Positions 1 to 7,988 of a DNA stretch of 64,000 nucleotides are shown one piece after another; within the stretch, counting starts at the first letter, position 1, and each line of letters starts with the position of its first letter. The stretch is taken from contig NZ_CP010978.1 in assembly GCF_000271665.2 (NCBI RefSeq), forward strand, positions 590,501 to 654,500. The letters run 5' to 3'. Both the position numbers and the translations under genes were made by a program. The stretch is from Pelosinus fermentans JBW45 (lineage in GTDB: Bacteria > Bacillota > Negativicutes > DSM-13327). The notes under the pieces were generated by a model. That model searched no databases, was not told where the DNA came from, and saw only the letters and a program-made list of their open reading frames with translations.

Positions 1-1431
1 TTAGTGAGATTTAGAATGTGAGGCTTGTAAAATTGAACTATTGATTGGTTCTGATTGACTGGCAACATGAGAAAAGCTTAGAGGAGAACCGGCAGTTATA
101 TCTTGATAACTATAACCCCGTTCACCGTGTTCTGCAATATCTAGGCCTATGTCTTCATGGTTTTCATCAGAACGTACTTGCATGAATACACTAATTACTT
201 TTAATATCACAAAGGTCATAACAGCTGCAAAAACCCAGGTAACTGCAACGCCGAATAATTGAGTGAAAACAAGATCAGGATTGCCAAAAAATAATCCATC
301 AGCGCCAGCTGGATTTACAGCTGTAGAGGCGAATAGACCTGTGGCGATTGCACCCCAAGTACCGCCAATTCCGTGAACACCAAAAGCATCAAGAGCATCA
401 TCATAACCAAGTTTTGCTTTTAAAATACTAACAGCAAAGAAACAGATTGCACCGCCAGCTAAACCGATCACAATAGCAGGTATTACACTAACAAAACCTG
501 CAGCAGGAGTGATTGCCACAAGACCGGCCACACAACCGCTCGCTGCGCCTAGTATAGTGGGTTTGCCATGGTAGAGCCATTCGGTTAAAACCCAAGCGAG
601 TGTAGCAGCAGCTGCAGCTACGTGAGTAACAACGAAAGCGCTGACTGCTAAGCCATTGGCTGACAATGCACTTCCGGCATTAAAGCCGAACCAGCCAAAC
701 CAGAGAAGAGAAGCACCGATAAGGGTCATAGGCAAATGGTGAGGCAGCATAATTTCCGTGCCGTATCCCTTGCGTTTGCCAATAAATAAAGCAACTACTA
801 AACCAGAAATACCTGAGGAAATATGAACAACCGTTCCGCCGGCGAAATCCAAGATGCCCATTTCCCGCATCCAGCCACCGACACCCCATACCCAGTGTGC
901 AAGAGGGTCATACACAACGGTGGCCCAAATGACAATAAATACAGCGAAAGCGGAGAACCTCATACGTTCAGCAAAGGAACCTGTAATTAAAGCAGCTGTA
1001 ATAATGGCGAACATACATTGAAAAACCATAAAAAGCAGATGGGGTATCGTTGCAGCATAGTCGGCATTTGGTAATTGACCTACATCGTTTAAGCCGAACC
1101 AGGCTAAGCTGCCGATGATATGGTTGATATCAGGTCCAAAAGAGAGAGAGTAGCCCCATAGTACCCATTGTACAGTAATAAGTCCGATGATAAAAAAACT
1201 TTGCATAAGAGTGCTCAGTACGTTTTTAGTTCTTACCATACCACCATAAAATAAGGCTAAACCAGGTGTCATAAGCATTACCAGTGCAGCACTTAACAGA
1301 ATAAAAGTGGTATCACCTGTGTCGATGGTAGCAACCTCGGTAGCTGCTTCTACGCCTTCTGCGAAGGCTGTTCCGAGACTAAGCAGCATCATAAGGACAG
1401 AAGTGCTCATAATAGTCAATAGCTTTTTCAT
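1..1431 (-). CDS. amt: Ammonium transporter Amt
   Basis: A 476-residue Amt/MEP/Rh-family ammonium channel in the cytoplasmic membrane. It starts with a signal peptide (MKKLLTIMSTS..., likely cleaved after AFA near residue 24), followed by about eleven hydrophobic segments. Family landmarks are visible: FYGGMVRTKNVLS near residue 65, one pore histidine in GTVVHISSG near 203, and the second in FGVHGIGGTWGA near 353. The start at 1431 is chosen because GGGAGG lies 7 bases upstream; an in-frame ATG at 1446 has no such site. The gene is complete, with its stop at the very edge of the window, so a PII partner (glnB/glnK) could lie just outside. It is preceded by a sigma-A promoter and a two-hairpin ANTAR-type leader, so nitrogen control by antitermination is inferred. 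Confidence 0.96.
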   Translation of the reverse strand: MKKLLTIMSTSVLMMLLSLGTAFAEGVEAATEVATIDTGDTTFILLSAALVMLMTPGLALFYGGMVRTKNVLSTLMQSFFIIGLITVQWVLWGYSLSFGPDINHIIGSLAWFGLNDVGQLPNADYAATIPHLLFMVFQCMFAIITAALITGSFAERMRFSAFAVFIVIWATVVYDPLAHWVWGVGGWMREMGILDFAGGTVVHISSGISGLVVALFIGKRKGYGTEIMLPHHLPMTLIGASLLWFGWFGFNAGSALSANGLAVSAFVVTHVAAAAATLAWVLTEWLYHGKPTILGAASGCVAGLVAITPAAGFVSVIPAIVIGLAGGAICFFAVSILKAKLGYDDALDAFGVHGIGGTWGAIATGLFASTAVNPAGADGLFFGNPDLVFTQLFGVAVTWVFAAVMTFVILKVISVFMQVRSDENHEDIGLDIAEHGERGYSYQDITAGSPLSFSHVASQSEPINSSILQASHSKSH

Positions 1432-1492
1432 GTTAAAACCTCCCATGATTAATTAGATCGTAAGATATAGTATTTTATACTTTTGGGCAAAT

Positions 1493-1590
1493 AAAAAAGC
1501 GTCTAAAGGTGGTGAGACCTTTAGGACGCCATTGTCCCTAATAGACAGAAAAAACCTCCGCGAGTACTTTGCGAAGGCGTCATTGCCTAT
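1493..1590 (-). promoter_or_regulatory. ANTAR-type tandem hairpin antitermination leader of amt
   Basis: Read on the minus strand, the amt leader contains AGGC-AATGAC-GCCT (1575-1588) and AGGGAC-AATGGC-GTCCT (1522-1539). These are two short stems, each with a six-base loop carrying A at position 1 and G at position 4. That is the published signature of RNAs bound by ANTAR antiterminators. The second hairpin shares its GCGTCC side with a terminator (stem 1499-1509 with 1518-1529, U-run 1493-1498), so forming one excludes the other. No ANTAR protein is encoded in this window. Confidence 0.85.
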
Positions 1591-1613
1591 TTCGTATAAA
1601 ATTTTATAAATGA

Positions 1614-1642
1614 ATTATATCAATGTTTTATAATCATGTCAA
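1614..1642 (-). promoter_or_regulatory. Sigma-A promoter of amt
   Basis: On the minus strand, TTGACA (1637-1642) is followed after exactly 17 bases by TATAAT (1614-1619). Both hexamers match the consensus perfectly. The predicted transcript starts near 1607, leaving a leader of about 175 bases that carries the ANTAR hairpins. A strong promoter suggests control acts mainly at the leader terminator. Confidence 0.8.
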
Positions 1643-1803
1643 TAAAGAAACGCAAAATAAAAATCCGAACAAAAATAATATATTTCTATATAAAATTCGA
1701 TAAAAATAGGTTATAATAATTTCTGGATTTGTAAAAAGTGTAAAAGTACAAGTCTATTTTTAATGTTGTATTATATATAGAAGCTTAATCATAAAGAGTT
1801 TAT

Positions 1804-1850
1804 GAACCACAAAGGCACAATGCCGCTAACGCGGCACGCAAAGGAGTGCA
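1804..1850 (+). repeat. Family A intergenic palindrome, left half
   Basis: Starts with GAACCACAAAGGCACAATGC and continues into the inner small palindrome TGCCGC-taac-GCGGCA. The right arm (CTTTGTGGTTC) is absent, so this is a half copy. The same left arm recurs at 31281, 37910 and 63331. The rest of the 1640-1910 gap is AT-rich without other clear features. Confidence 0.85.
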
Positions 1851-1910
1851 CGAAAAAATAAATCGCGTAGCGTTTTACTAACGTAAATATGGATGGGAAG
1901 GAGCAAGATA

Positions 1911-3302
1911 ATGCAAAGCAAATATGATGTAGTGATTATTGGCGGAGGTCCGTCGGCAATTTTTGCCGCCTATGAACTAGTGTCCAGCAATCCAGCTATT
2001 TCTTTAGCTATGATTGAAGAAGGCCATGATATTTATCATAGGACATGTCCCATAGCAGAAAAGAAAGTGAAGCATTGCATAAACTGCAAACCGTGCAGTA
2101 TTATGCGTGGATTTGGTGGGGCAGGAGCCTTCTCTGATGGTAAGTATAATTTTACCAGCGAATTTGGAGGCTGGCTAAATGAGTATCTTACAGATGCGCA
2201 AGTGGAAGAGTTAATTGATTATGTAGATTCGATTAATATGAAATATGGAGCACCTAAGGAATTCTTCACGACCAAGAACAGCAGCATTCGCAAGAGTGCA
2301 ATTGCTCATGATTTACATCTGCTGCAAGCAAAAGTTCGTCATTTAGGTACAGAAAATAATTTGCATATTTTAAAGTGTATTTATGAATTTTTAAAAGATA
2401 AAATGACGATCGTGTTTAATAAACACGTAGAAGATTTTCAAAAGCAAGAAGAAGGCTTTATTGTAAAAATGGAAAATAGCCAGGAAGAGATTTGCTGTGA
2501 CTATTTAATTGCAGCTCCTGGTCGCGCCGGTTCAGAATGGTTTTCTGAAAAATGCCTAAAGATGGGACTGACGATTTCCAGCAATCAAGTGGATGTTGGT
2601 GTGCGAGTGGAAATTCCCGCAGAAGTGTTTCAGCATATTACAGATGAAGTATACGAAGCGAAGTTAGTGTATCGTACGAAGCAATATGGAGATTTGGTTC
2701 GTACCTTTTGTATGAATCCCAAAGGATATGTGGTGGCAGAAAATACAGATGGTATTATTACAGTGAATGGCCATAGCTATCGTGACGAAAAACTTCATAG
2801 TAAAAATACGAACTTTGCTTTATTAGTTAGTAATCGTTTCACAGAGCCTTTTAACGAACCACAACAATATGGTAAGCGAATTGCTTCTTTCTCTAATATG
2901 CTAGGTGGCGGAGTGCTAGTACAACGTTTTGGTGATTTGATAAAAGGGCGCAGAACCAATGAACATCGATTAGACCAAAGCTTTACCAAGCCAACTCTTG
3001 CTGCGACCCCAGGAGATTTGAGTTTGGTTTTGCCAAAACGTCATCTAGATAATTTAATTGAAATGATTTATGCCTTGGATAAAATTGCACCTGGGATGGC
3101 AAATGATGATACTTTGCTATATGGTGTAGAAGTAAAGTTTTATAGTTCTCGCTTAAAGCTGACAGAGCAGCTAGAGACTCAGATCCCGAATATGTTTGGT
3201 ATTGGAGATGGAGCAGGTATCACACGCGGTCTATCTCAGGCCAGTGCCAGCGGCATACATGTTGCTAGAGTGATTCACCAGAGAATGCAAAAAGATATAT
3301 AA
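1911..3302 (+). CDS. FAD-dependent dehydrogenase (COG2509-like)
   Basis: A 463-residue soluble flavoprotein. The N-terminus has the dinucleotide-binding fold VVIIGGGPSAIFAAYEL. A cysteine cluster near residues 50-65 (CP...C..C.PC) runs into GFGGAGAFSDGKYNF, typical of the COG2509 group of uncharacterised FAD-dependent dehydrogenases. A second FAD motif, MFGIGDGAGITRGLSQA, lies near the C-terminus. The start at 1911 has AAGGAG 7 bases upstream and is preferred over an ATG at 1893. It stands alone between intergenic repeats. The substrate is unknown; family membership is from the motifs and the electron acceptor cannot be read from sequence. Confidence 0.8.
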   Translation: MQSKYDVVIIGGGPSAIFAAYELVSSNPAISLAMIEEGHDIYHRTCPIAEKKVKHCINCKPCSIMRGFGGAGAFSDGKYNFTSEFGGWLNEYLTDAQVEELIDYVDSINMKYGAPKEFFTTKNSSIRKSAIAHDLHLLQAKVRHLGTENNLHILKCIYEFLKDKMTIVFNKHVEDFQKQEEGFIVKMENSQEEICCDYLIAAPGRAGSEWFSEKCLKMGLTISSNQVDVGVRVEIPAEVFQHITDEVYEAKLVYRTKQYGDLVRTFCMNPKGYVVAENTDGIITVNGHSYRDEKLHSKNTNFALLVSNRFTEPFNEPQQYGKRIASFSNMLGGGVLVQRFGDLIKGRRTNEHRLDQSFTKPTLAATPGDLSLVLPKRHLDNLIEMIYALDKIAPGMANDDTLLYGVEVKFYSSRLKLTEQLETQIPNMFGIGDGAGITRGLSQASASGIHVARVIHQRMQKDI

Positions 3303-3363
3303 TAATTACCAATAAAGAAAGCATAAGTTTCATTAAAATGTGTAGCATTTATAAAAAAACAAT

Positions 3364-3393
3364 GAACCGCGAAGAATTACATCTTCGCGGTTC
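3364..3393. repeat. Family C short palindrome
   Basis: GAACCGCGAAGA and its exact reverse complement TCTTCGCGGTTC face each other across six bases. It carries the CGCGAAG 7-mer of family C and the GAACC/GGTTC termini shared with families A and B. It lies about 60 bases after the flavoprotein gene and lacks a T-run, so it is unlikely to be a simple terminator. The remainder of the 3303-3633 gap shows no clear structure. Confidence 0.8.
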
Positions 3394-3633
3394 GATTCGT
3401 TTTCACAAGCTGAATCCAAGTCTTGCAAGGTTACGTGAAAAAATAGACAGAATTCATTGAAAAAAACTATAAGATAGATAGCTTTTTGTTATAGCGAAAA
3501 AAAGAGAAAAAAGACGATTAATTGAGATTTAGGGAGTAAAAATAGATTAGACAGCCTGTCAGAGAGTGTGAATGTTACTTATGAATATGTTATTGTTATA
3601 GAGAAGTGAAAGAAAGAGACGGAGGACATAAAA

Positions 3634-4896
3634 ATGCAAAATGAAACAGCGGTAAAACCACCTCATATTGTAATTATTGGGGCTGGTTTTGGCGGGATTC
3701 GTACAGCCCGTGCACTGGCAAAGCATGAGGTGAAAATTACCCTTATCGATAAGTATAATTATCATTTATTTCAACCGTTACTATATCAAGTGGCAACGGC
3801 TGGATTATCTGTAGATGATATTGCGTATCCTGTTCGTGCTATATTTAGAGATCAGAAAAATGTAGATTTTCGTTTAGCAGAAGTATCGGATGTGGATTTT
3901 GATAATAAAGTCGTTACCATGAATACTGGTGAAATTGGTTATGACTATTTGGTGATCGCAGCAGGTGGTTCGACAAATTATTTTGGTATGGAGTCTATGG
4001 AGAAAAACGGTTTTGGCATGAAAACCTTAGATGAATCCGTTATGATCCGTAATCATGTACTGCGTATGTTTGAATTGGCAGCTCATGAGAAAGATGCTGA
4101 TAAGCGTCGAGCGTTATTAACCTTTGTGATTGTAGGCGGTGGTCCTACTGGTGTGGAATCTGCGGGTGCTTTATCGGAATTGATTTACCATGTTATGGTA
4201 AAGGAATACCATAACATGAATTTTAAAGAAGTACGCATTATGTTAGTCGAGGCTTCGGACAAATTATTTGCAACCATGCCAAAAGAATTGCGTGATGCTA
4301 CTGTAGAAACTTTAATCCGTAAACATGTAGAAGTACGTTTGTGTGTACAGGTCACAGACTATAATGGGGAAAAAATGAGTCTAAAGGGCGGCGAAGTGAT
4401 TCCAACCTATACTGTAGTTTGGGCAGCAGGGGTAAAAGCCAATTCCTTGCTAGATACATTAAAGGTTGAGCAGGCCAGTATGAGGCGGGCGATTGTAAAT
4501 GAATTTTTGCAGCTGCCTAACCGTCCCGAAGTATTTGTGATTGGCGATTCAGCTCAATTTATACAAGGGGAAAGACCTTTGCCGATGGTGGCGCCTGTAG
4601 CGATACAACAGGCTGAAGTCGCGGCAAAGAATATACGCAGCTTAATACGCGGCAAGGAACTTAAAAAATTCACATATAGAGATGTGGGAAACATGGCAAC
4701 CATTGGACGTAATGCAGCGGTTGTGCATATGGGAAACTTTAAGACTCATGGATTTATTGCTTGGGCTATCTGGTCCTTTGTACACATTTTACGACTCATT
4801 GATTTTCGTAATCGTGCCGTTGTATTTGTAAAATGGATGTGGGACTATCTTGTATATGAAAGAGTCGTGCGCATTATTACTCGGCAGAGACAATAA
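3634..4896 (+). CDS. ndh: Type II NADH dehydrogenase
   Basis: A 420-residue NDH-2 family flavoenzyme that passes electrons from NADH to quinone at the membrane face without pumping protons. It has an N-terminal FAD fold (IVIIGAGFGGIRTARALAKH), the KYNYHLFQPLLYQVATAGLS segment characteristic of NDH-2, a second NADH fold (FVIVGGGPTGVESAGAL near residue 167), and the late FAD contact VFVIGDSAQF. The C-terminal HGFIAWAIWSFVHILRLIDF helix fits membrane anchoring. The ATG has GGAGG about 7 bases upstream. Single gene, no operon partner seen; the direct acceptor (menaquinone) is inferred. Confidence 0.92.
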   Translation: MQNETAVKPPHIVIIGAGFGGIRTARALAKHEVKITLIDKYNYHLFQPLLYQVATAGLSVDDIAYPVRAIFRDQKNVDFRLAEVSDVDFDNKVVTMNTGEIGYDYLVIAAGGSTNYFGMESMEKNGFGMKTLDESVMIRNHVLRMFELAAHEKDADKRRALLTFVIVGGGPTGVESAGALSELIYHVMVKEYHNMNFKEVRIMLVEASDKLFATMPKELRDATVETLIRKHVEVRLCVQVTDYNGEKMSLKGGEVIPTYTVVWAAGVKANSLLDTLKVEQASMRRAIVNEFLQLPNRPEVFVIGDSAQFIQGERPLPMVAPVAIQQAEVAAKNIRSLIRGKELKKFTYRDVGNMATIGRNAAVVHMGNFKTHGFIAWAIWSFVHILRLIDFRNRAVVFVKWMWDYLVYERVVRIITRQRQ

Positions 4897-4960
4897 GAAA
4901 ATCTAAGTTTCTTTAAAGAAGAACTTGAACCATAGAGGATAGGGAAAAAATAAAACCTTT

Positions 4961-5050
4961 TGAAACGCGAAGACGCGAAGAGTAGGAAGGACACGAAGGG
5001 ATTATACGATATTCCTTCGTGTTCTTCGCATCTTCGCGCCTTCGCGTTTC
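4961..5050. repeat. Family C long palindrome
   Basis: The left arm has GAAACGCGAAGACGCGAAG (CGCGAAGA twice at 8 bp period) followed by GGACACGAAGG. The right arm is the near-complete reverse complement ending CTTCGCGTTTC-like at 5050. It is a stem of about 40 bp between ndh and cstA. Weak remnants (GAACCATAGAGG at 4927) flank it. The gap to cstA at 5200 otherwise holds only AT-rich leader. Confidence 0.85.
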
Positions 5051-5199
5051 AATTGGTTATTTCCAATGAACCCTGATTCCTTTCTGATTATCGATTAATT
5101 TATTCCATTGAGCTATTTTTTGTTTCCCAATGGTAGTACTTGGGGTATGGTATAGGTGGAATCTTAAAGAGTATTTAGAAAACAAGGAGGAGGTTTATT

Positions 5200-7002
5200 G
5201 TGAACGGTATTTATCTTGTTATTATTGCCGCGCTTTGGTTAACCCTTGCGTATCGCATTTATGGTTCCTTTATAGCTGCCAAAGTGCTTACGCTGAATTC
5301 AGAACGGGTTACTCCTGCGGTAAGTATGGACGATGGGCGGGATTACGTTCCCACAAACAAATGGGTTACCTTTGGTCATCATTTTGCAGCCATAGCTGGT
5401 GCTGGTCCATTAGTAGGTCCGGTTATTGCTGCCCAGTTTGGTTATCTGCCAGGAACGCTGTGGTTATTAATTGGTGCTGTTTTTGCTGGGGCTGTCCATG
5501 ATATGGTAATCCTGTTCGCCTCAGTTCGCCACAATGGTTTATCAGTGGCACAAATAGCAAAGAAGGAAGTCAGTAATATATCTGGTTTTTGTACTTCGAT
5601 TGCAGTTTTATTTTTGCTGGTGATTACCCTGGCTGGTATGGCAGTGGTAGTAGCAAATGCTTTGTACAATAGCCCTTGGGGTACATTCACGGTTGCTGCC
5701 ACCATTCCGATTGCCATTTTTATTGGTATTTACCTGCGCTGGCTGCGCCCTGGGAAAATCCAGGAAGCTTCTATCATTGGTGTACTATTGGTTTTGTCTG
5801 CTGTTTTTGTCGGTCCATGGATTCAGCATTCTTCATTGGCACCGTATTTTACATTTGACGTGAGGCAATTATCAATTATGCTAGCCTTTTACGGTTTCTT
5901 TGCCGCTGCATTGCCAGTGTGGCTGCTACTGGCACCACGAGATTACTTGAGTACCTATATGAAAATTGGTACCATTGCTGCTTTGACTATTGGTATTATT
6001 GTAGTTAGACCTGAAATCCAAATGCCTGCATTCAGTCAATTTGTGAATGGCGGTGGACCCGTTATTGGCGGTCCTGCTTGGCCGTTTGTCTTTATTACCA
6101 TTGCCTGTGGTGCGTTATCTGGTTTTCACTCCTTAATTAGTACCGGTACGACGCCGAAAATGATCATGAATGAAAGAGAGATTCTCCCTATTGGCTACGG
6201 TGCTATGTTAGTTGAAAGTTTTGTTGCTTTAATGGCATTGATTGCTGCTACCAGTTTGAATCCGGCTGATTATTTTGCCATCAACTCTACTCCGGCAGCA
6301 TTTGCAAAATTAGGATTAGTCGTAGACCAATTGCCCCATTTGTCAGAAATGGTTGGCGAAAATATAACAGGGCGTCCCGGTGGTGCCGTTTCTTTGGCTG
6401 TCGGTATGGCTCATATTTTCTCCAAAATACCAGGAATGGAATCACTCATGTCCTTTTGGTACCATTTTTGTATCATGTTTGAAGCCTTATTCATTTTGAC
6501 GTTGATTGATGCTGGTACTCGCGTTGGCCGTTATCTATTACAAGAAATGGGTGGCGTGATCTATAAACCACTCAAAAACACTCACTGGTGGCCCGGTATC
6601 ATCTTTACTAGTGCTTTAATTTGTTTTGCTTGGGGCTATCTGGTACTTCAGGGGAATATTTCTACGATTTGGCCTTTATTTGGTGTTTCGAATCAGCTAT
6701 TAGGCACCTTGACGTTAGCAATCGGTACTACCATGCTCTTCCGTATGGGTCGAGGGCGTTATGCCTGGATCACCATTATGCCCATGATGTTTTTAGCAAC
6801 AGTTACATTCACCGCTGATTATATGAATATTTTCAATACATATTTACCAGCAAAAAATTACCTGCTAGCTGGTGTAAGCGGTATCATGTTTATACTAGTA
6901 ATCATTGTTCTCGTTGACTCTATCATTCGCTGGGTGCATCTGTCACGAACGGTTCCACCTGATTATAGCGAAACACCCGCACCCAAATCCATAATCAATT
7001 AG
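5200..7002 (+). CDS. cstA: Carbon starvation protein CstA family transporter
   Basis: A 600-residue polytopic membrane protein of the CstA family. Known members import pyruvate or peptides when carbon is scarce. Family signatures are DGRDYVPTNKWVTFGHHFAAIAGAGPLVGP (residues about 45-75), GALSGFHSLISTGTTPKMI near 305, and FEALFILTLIDAGTR near 430. About fifteen membrane segments are visible. At 600 residues it is shorter than the ~700-residue E. coli CstA/BtsT and matches the shorter form common in Firmicutes. A GTG start is chosen because AAGGAGGAGG ends 6 bases upstream. It is monocistronic and followed by a strong terminator. The exact substrate is not determined. Confidence 0.93.
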   Translation: MNGIYLVIIAALWLTLAYRIYGSFIAAKVLTLNSERVTPAVSMDDGRDYVPTNKWVTFGHHFAAIAGAGPLVGPVIAAQFGYLPGTLWLLIGAVFAGAVHDMVILFASVRHNGLSVAQIAKKEVSNISGFCTSIAVLFLLVITLAGMAVVVANALYNSPWGTFTVAATIPIAIFIGIYLRWLRPGKIQEASIIGVLLVLSAVFVGPWIQHSSLAPYFTFDVRQLSIMLAFYGFFAAALPVWLLLAPRDYLSTYMKIGTIAALTIGIIVVRPEIQMPAFSQFVNGGGPVIGGPAWPFVFITIACGALSGFHSLISTGTTPKMIMNEREILPIGYGAMLVESFVALMALIAATSLNPADYFAINSTPAAFAKLGLVVDQLPHLSEMVGENITGRPGGAVSLAVGMAHIFSKIPGMESLMSFWYHFCIMFEALFILTLIDAGTRVGRYLLQEMGGVIYKPLKNTHWWPGIIFTSALICFAWGYLVLQGNISTIWPLFGVSNQLLGTLTLAIGTTMLFRMGRGRYAWITIMPMMFLATVTFTADYMNIFNTYLPAKNYLLAGVSGIMFILVIIVLVDSIIRWVHLSRTVPPDYSETPAPKSIIN

Positions 7003-7020
7003 AGAGAATATAAAAGAAAA

Positions 7021-7053
7021 AATAAGCTCCGCATGCTCGGAGCTTATTTTTTG
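7021..7053 (+). terminator. Terminator of cstA
   Basis: AATAAGCTCCG (7021-7031) pairs with CGGAGCTTATT (7038-7048) around a six-base loop, followed by a T-run. Confidence 0.9.
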
Positions 7054-7099
7054 TTATAGGGGAAACAAAGGAAGATTTAGCACAGTGTATAAGTTTAAA

Positions 7100-7130
7100 C
7101 CCCTTTGTGTCCTTTGCGTCTTTGTGGTTC
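7100..7130. repeat. Family A palindrome, right half only
   Basis: CCCTTTGTGTCCTTTGCGTC followed by TTTGTGGTTC is the right arm of family A, identical in layout to 63396-63416. No left arm is present here. Confidence 0.75.
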
Positions 7131-7244
7131 AATTCGTTTTATTTTTAAAAAGATGCATCAGAGTATCTTATATTGCATAGCCGATGTGATTTATATATAA
7201 TGAGCTATAAAAAAGGATGGTCGCTTCTAAGGGGGAATATCAAG

Positions 7245-7922
7245 ATGATGGATATGCCGGTTATTATTTCAGATCATGTAATGGATAGTGTGAAGGGATG
7301 GAGTATTGAAGAGTCGATACCGAATTTATCCCGTGTTATTGCAGTGTTGAAAGAAACTTGGGATTTACAGACATTTAAAAATTTAGAACGAGGGAAAGTA
7401 GCAGTTCCTGATGATGTGATGAATGAGTATTTAGCTTCAACGATAGAAGATAGTGAAGAAATAAGAGAATTGTCCATTACGTCCTTAAAGGATCATAAGC
7501 TGAAAATTACTGCTTTAACAAAGAAAGCTGGGCGTATGGTTTTTATATGCCATGTAAAGCAGTTTGAACATAATAAAGATAGTTCTGTTATGAAATTAAA
7601 AATCGTAGATAAGAAATTACCCGATAAACCGATTGTTTCATGGATTTTTTCTAAAGTCAGTTTGGCTATGGTTACAAAATTCGTAGGTCATGTTGATCCA
7701 GGTTATGAATTGGGAGTTAAAATCGTAGGCAATGAGGTAACCATTGATTTTCATCAGGCTTTATATAACTCTAATATAGGCACGATTGATGTCTTGGGGT
7801 ATAAACCGTTGGATGCTGTAATCATTAAAGAGGCTGTACCGGAAAAGGGATTTGTCAACTTCACAACAGCTGTGGATTTACCGGATGAGATTAAAGACAG
7901 GATTAAGAATGTACTGCCCTAA
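7245..7922 (+). CDS. Uncharacterised 225-residue soluble protein
   Basis: Not recognised. The start at 7245 follows AAGGGGGA by 8 bases and removes a repeat-derived upstream extension. No signal peptide, no cysteine cluster and only short hydrophobic stretches are seen. The N-terminal third is acidic and helical in character; the C-terminal two thirds alternate hydrophobic residues like a beta-rich domain (VGHVDPGYELGVKIVGNEVT, IGTIDVLGYKPLDAVIIKEA, EKGFVNFTTAVDLPDEIK). It lies alone, 66 bases before the AtoS-like kinase and on the same strand, so co-expression with that system is possible but unproven. Confidence 0.6.
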   Translation: MMDMPVIISDHVMDSVKGWSIEESIPNLSRVIAVLKETWDLQTFKNLERGKVAVPDDVMNEYLASTIEDSEEIRELSITSLKDHKLKITALTKKAGRMVFICHVKQFEHNKDSSVMKLKIVDKKLPDKPIVSWIFSKVSLAMVTKFVGHVDPGYELGVKIVGNEVTIDFHQALYNSNIGTIDVLGYKPLDAVIIKEAVPEKGFVNFTTAVDLPDEIKDRIKNVLP

Positions 7923-7954
7923 ATACCAGGAGCGATTCTAGCTTTACCATGTAC

Positions 7955-7975
7955 AAGCAGTAAGCAGTAAGCAGT
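7955..7975 (+). repeat. Triple 7-bp tandem repeat
   Basis: AAGCAGT occurs three times in direct succession just before the sensor kinase gene. It overlaps an in-frame GTG that would otherwise be taken as its start. It may be a replication-slippage tract. Confidence 0.7.
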
Positions 7976-7988
7976 GAGGATGAGAATG

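Noticed and set aside
5130-5501. Alternative frame overlapping the start of cstA
   Set aside because: The cstA frame has a strong ribosome-binding site and clear family motifs; the other frame is cysteine/tryptophan-rich nonsense.
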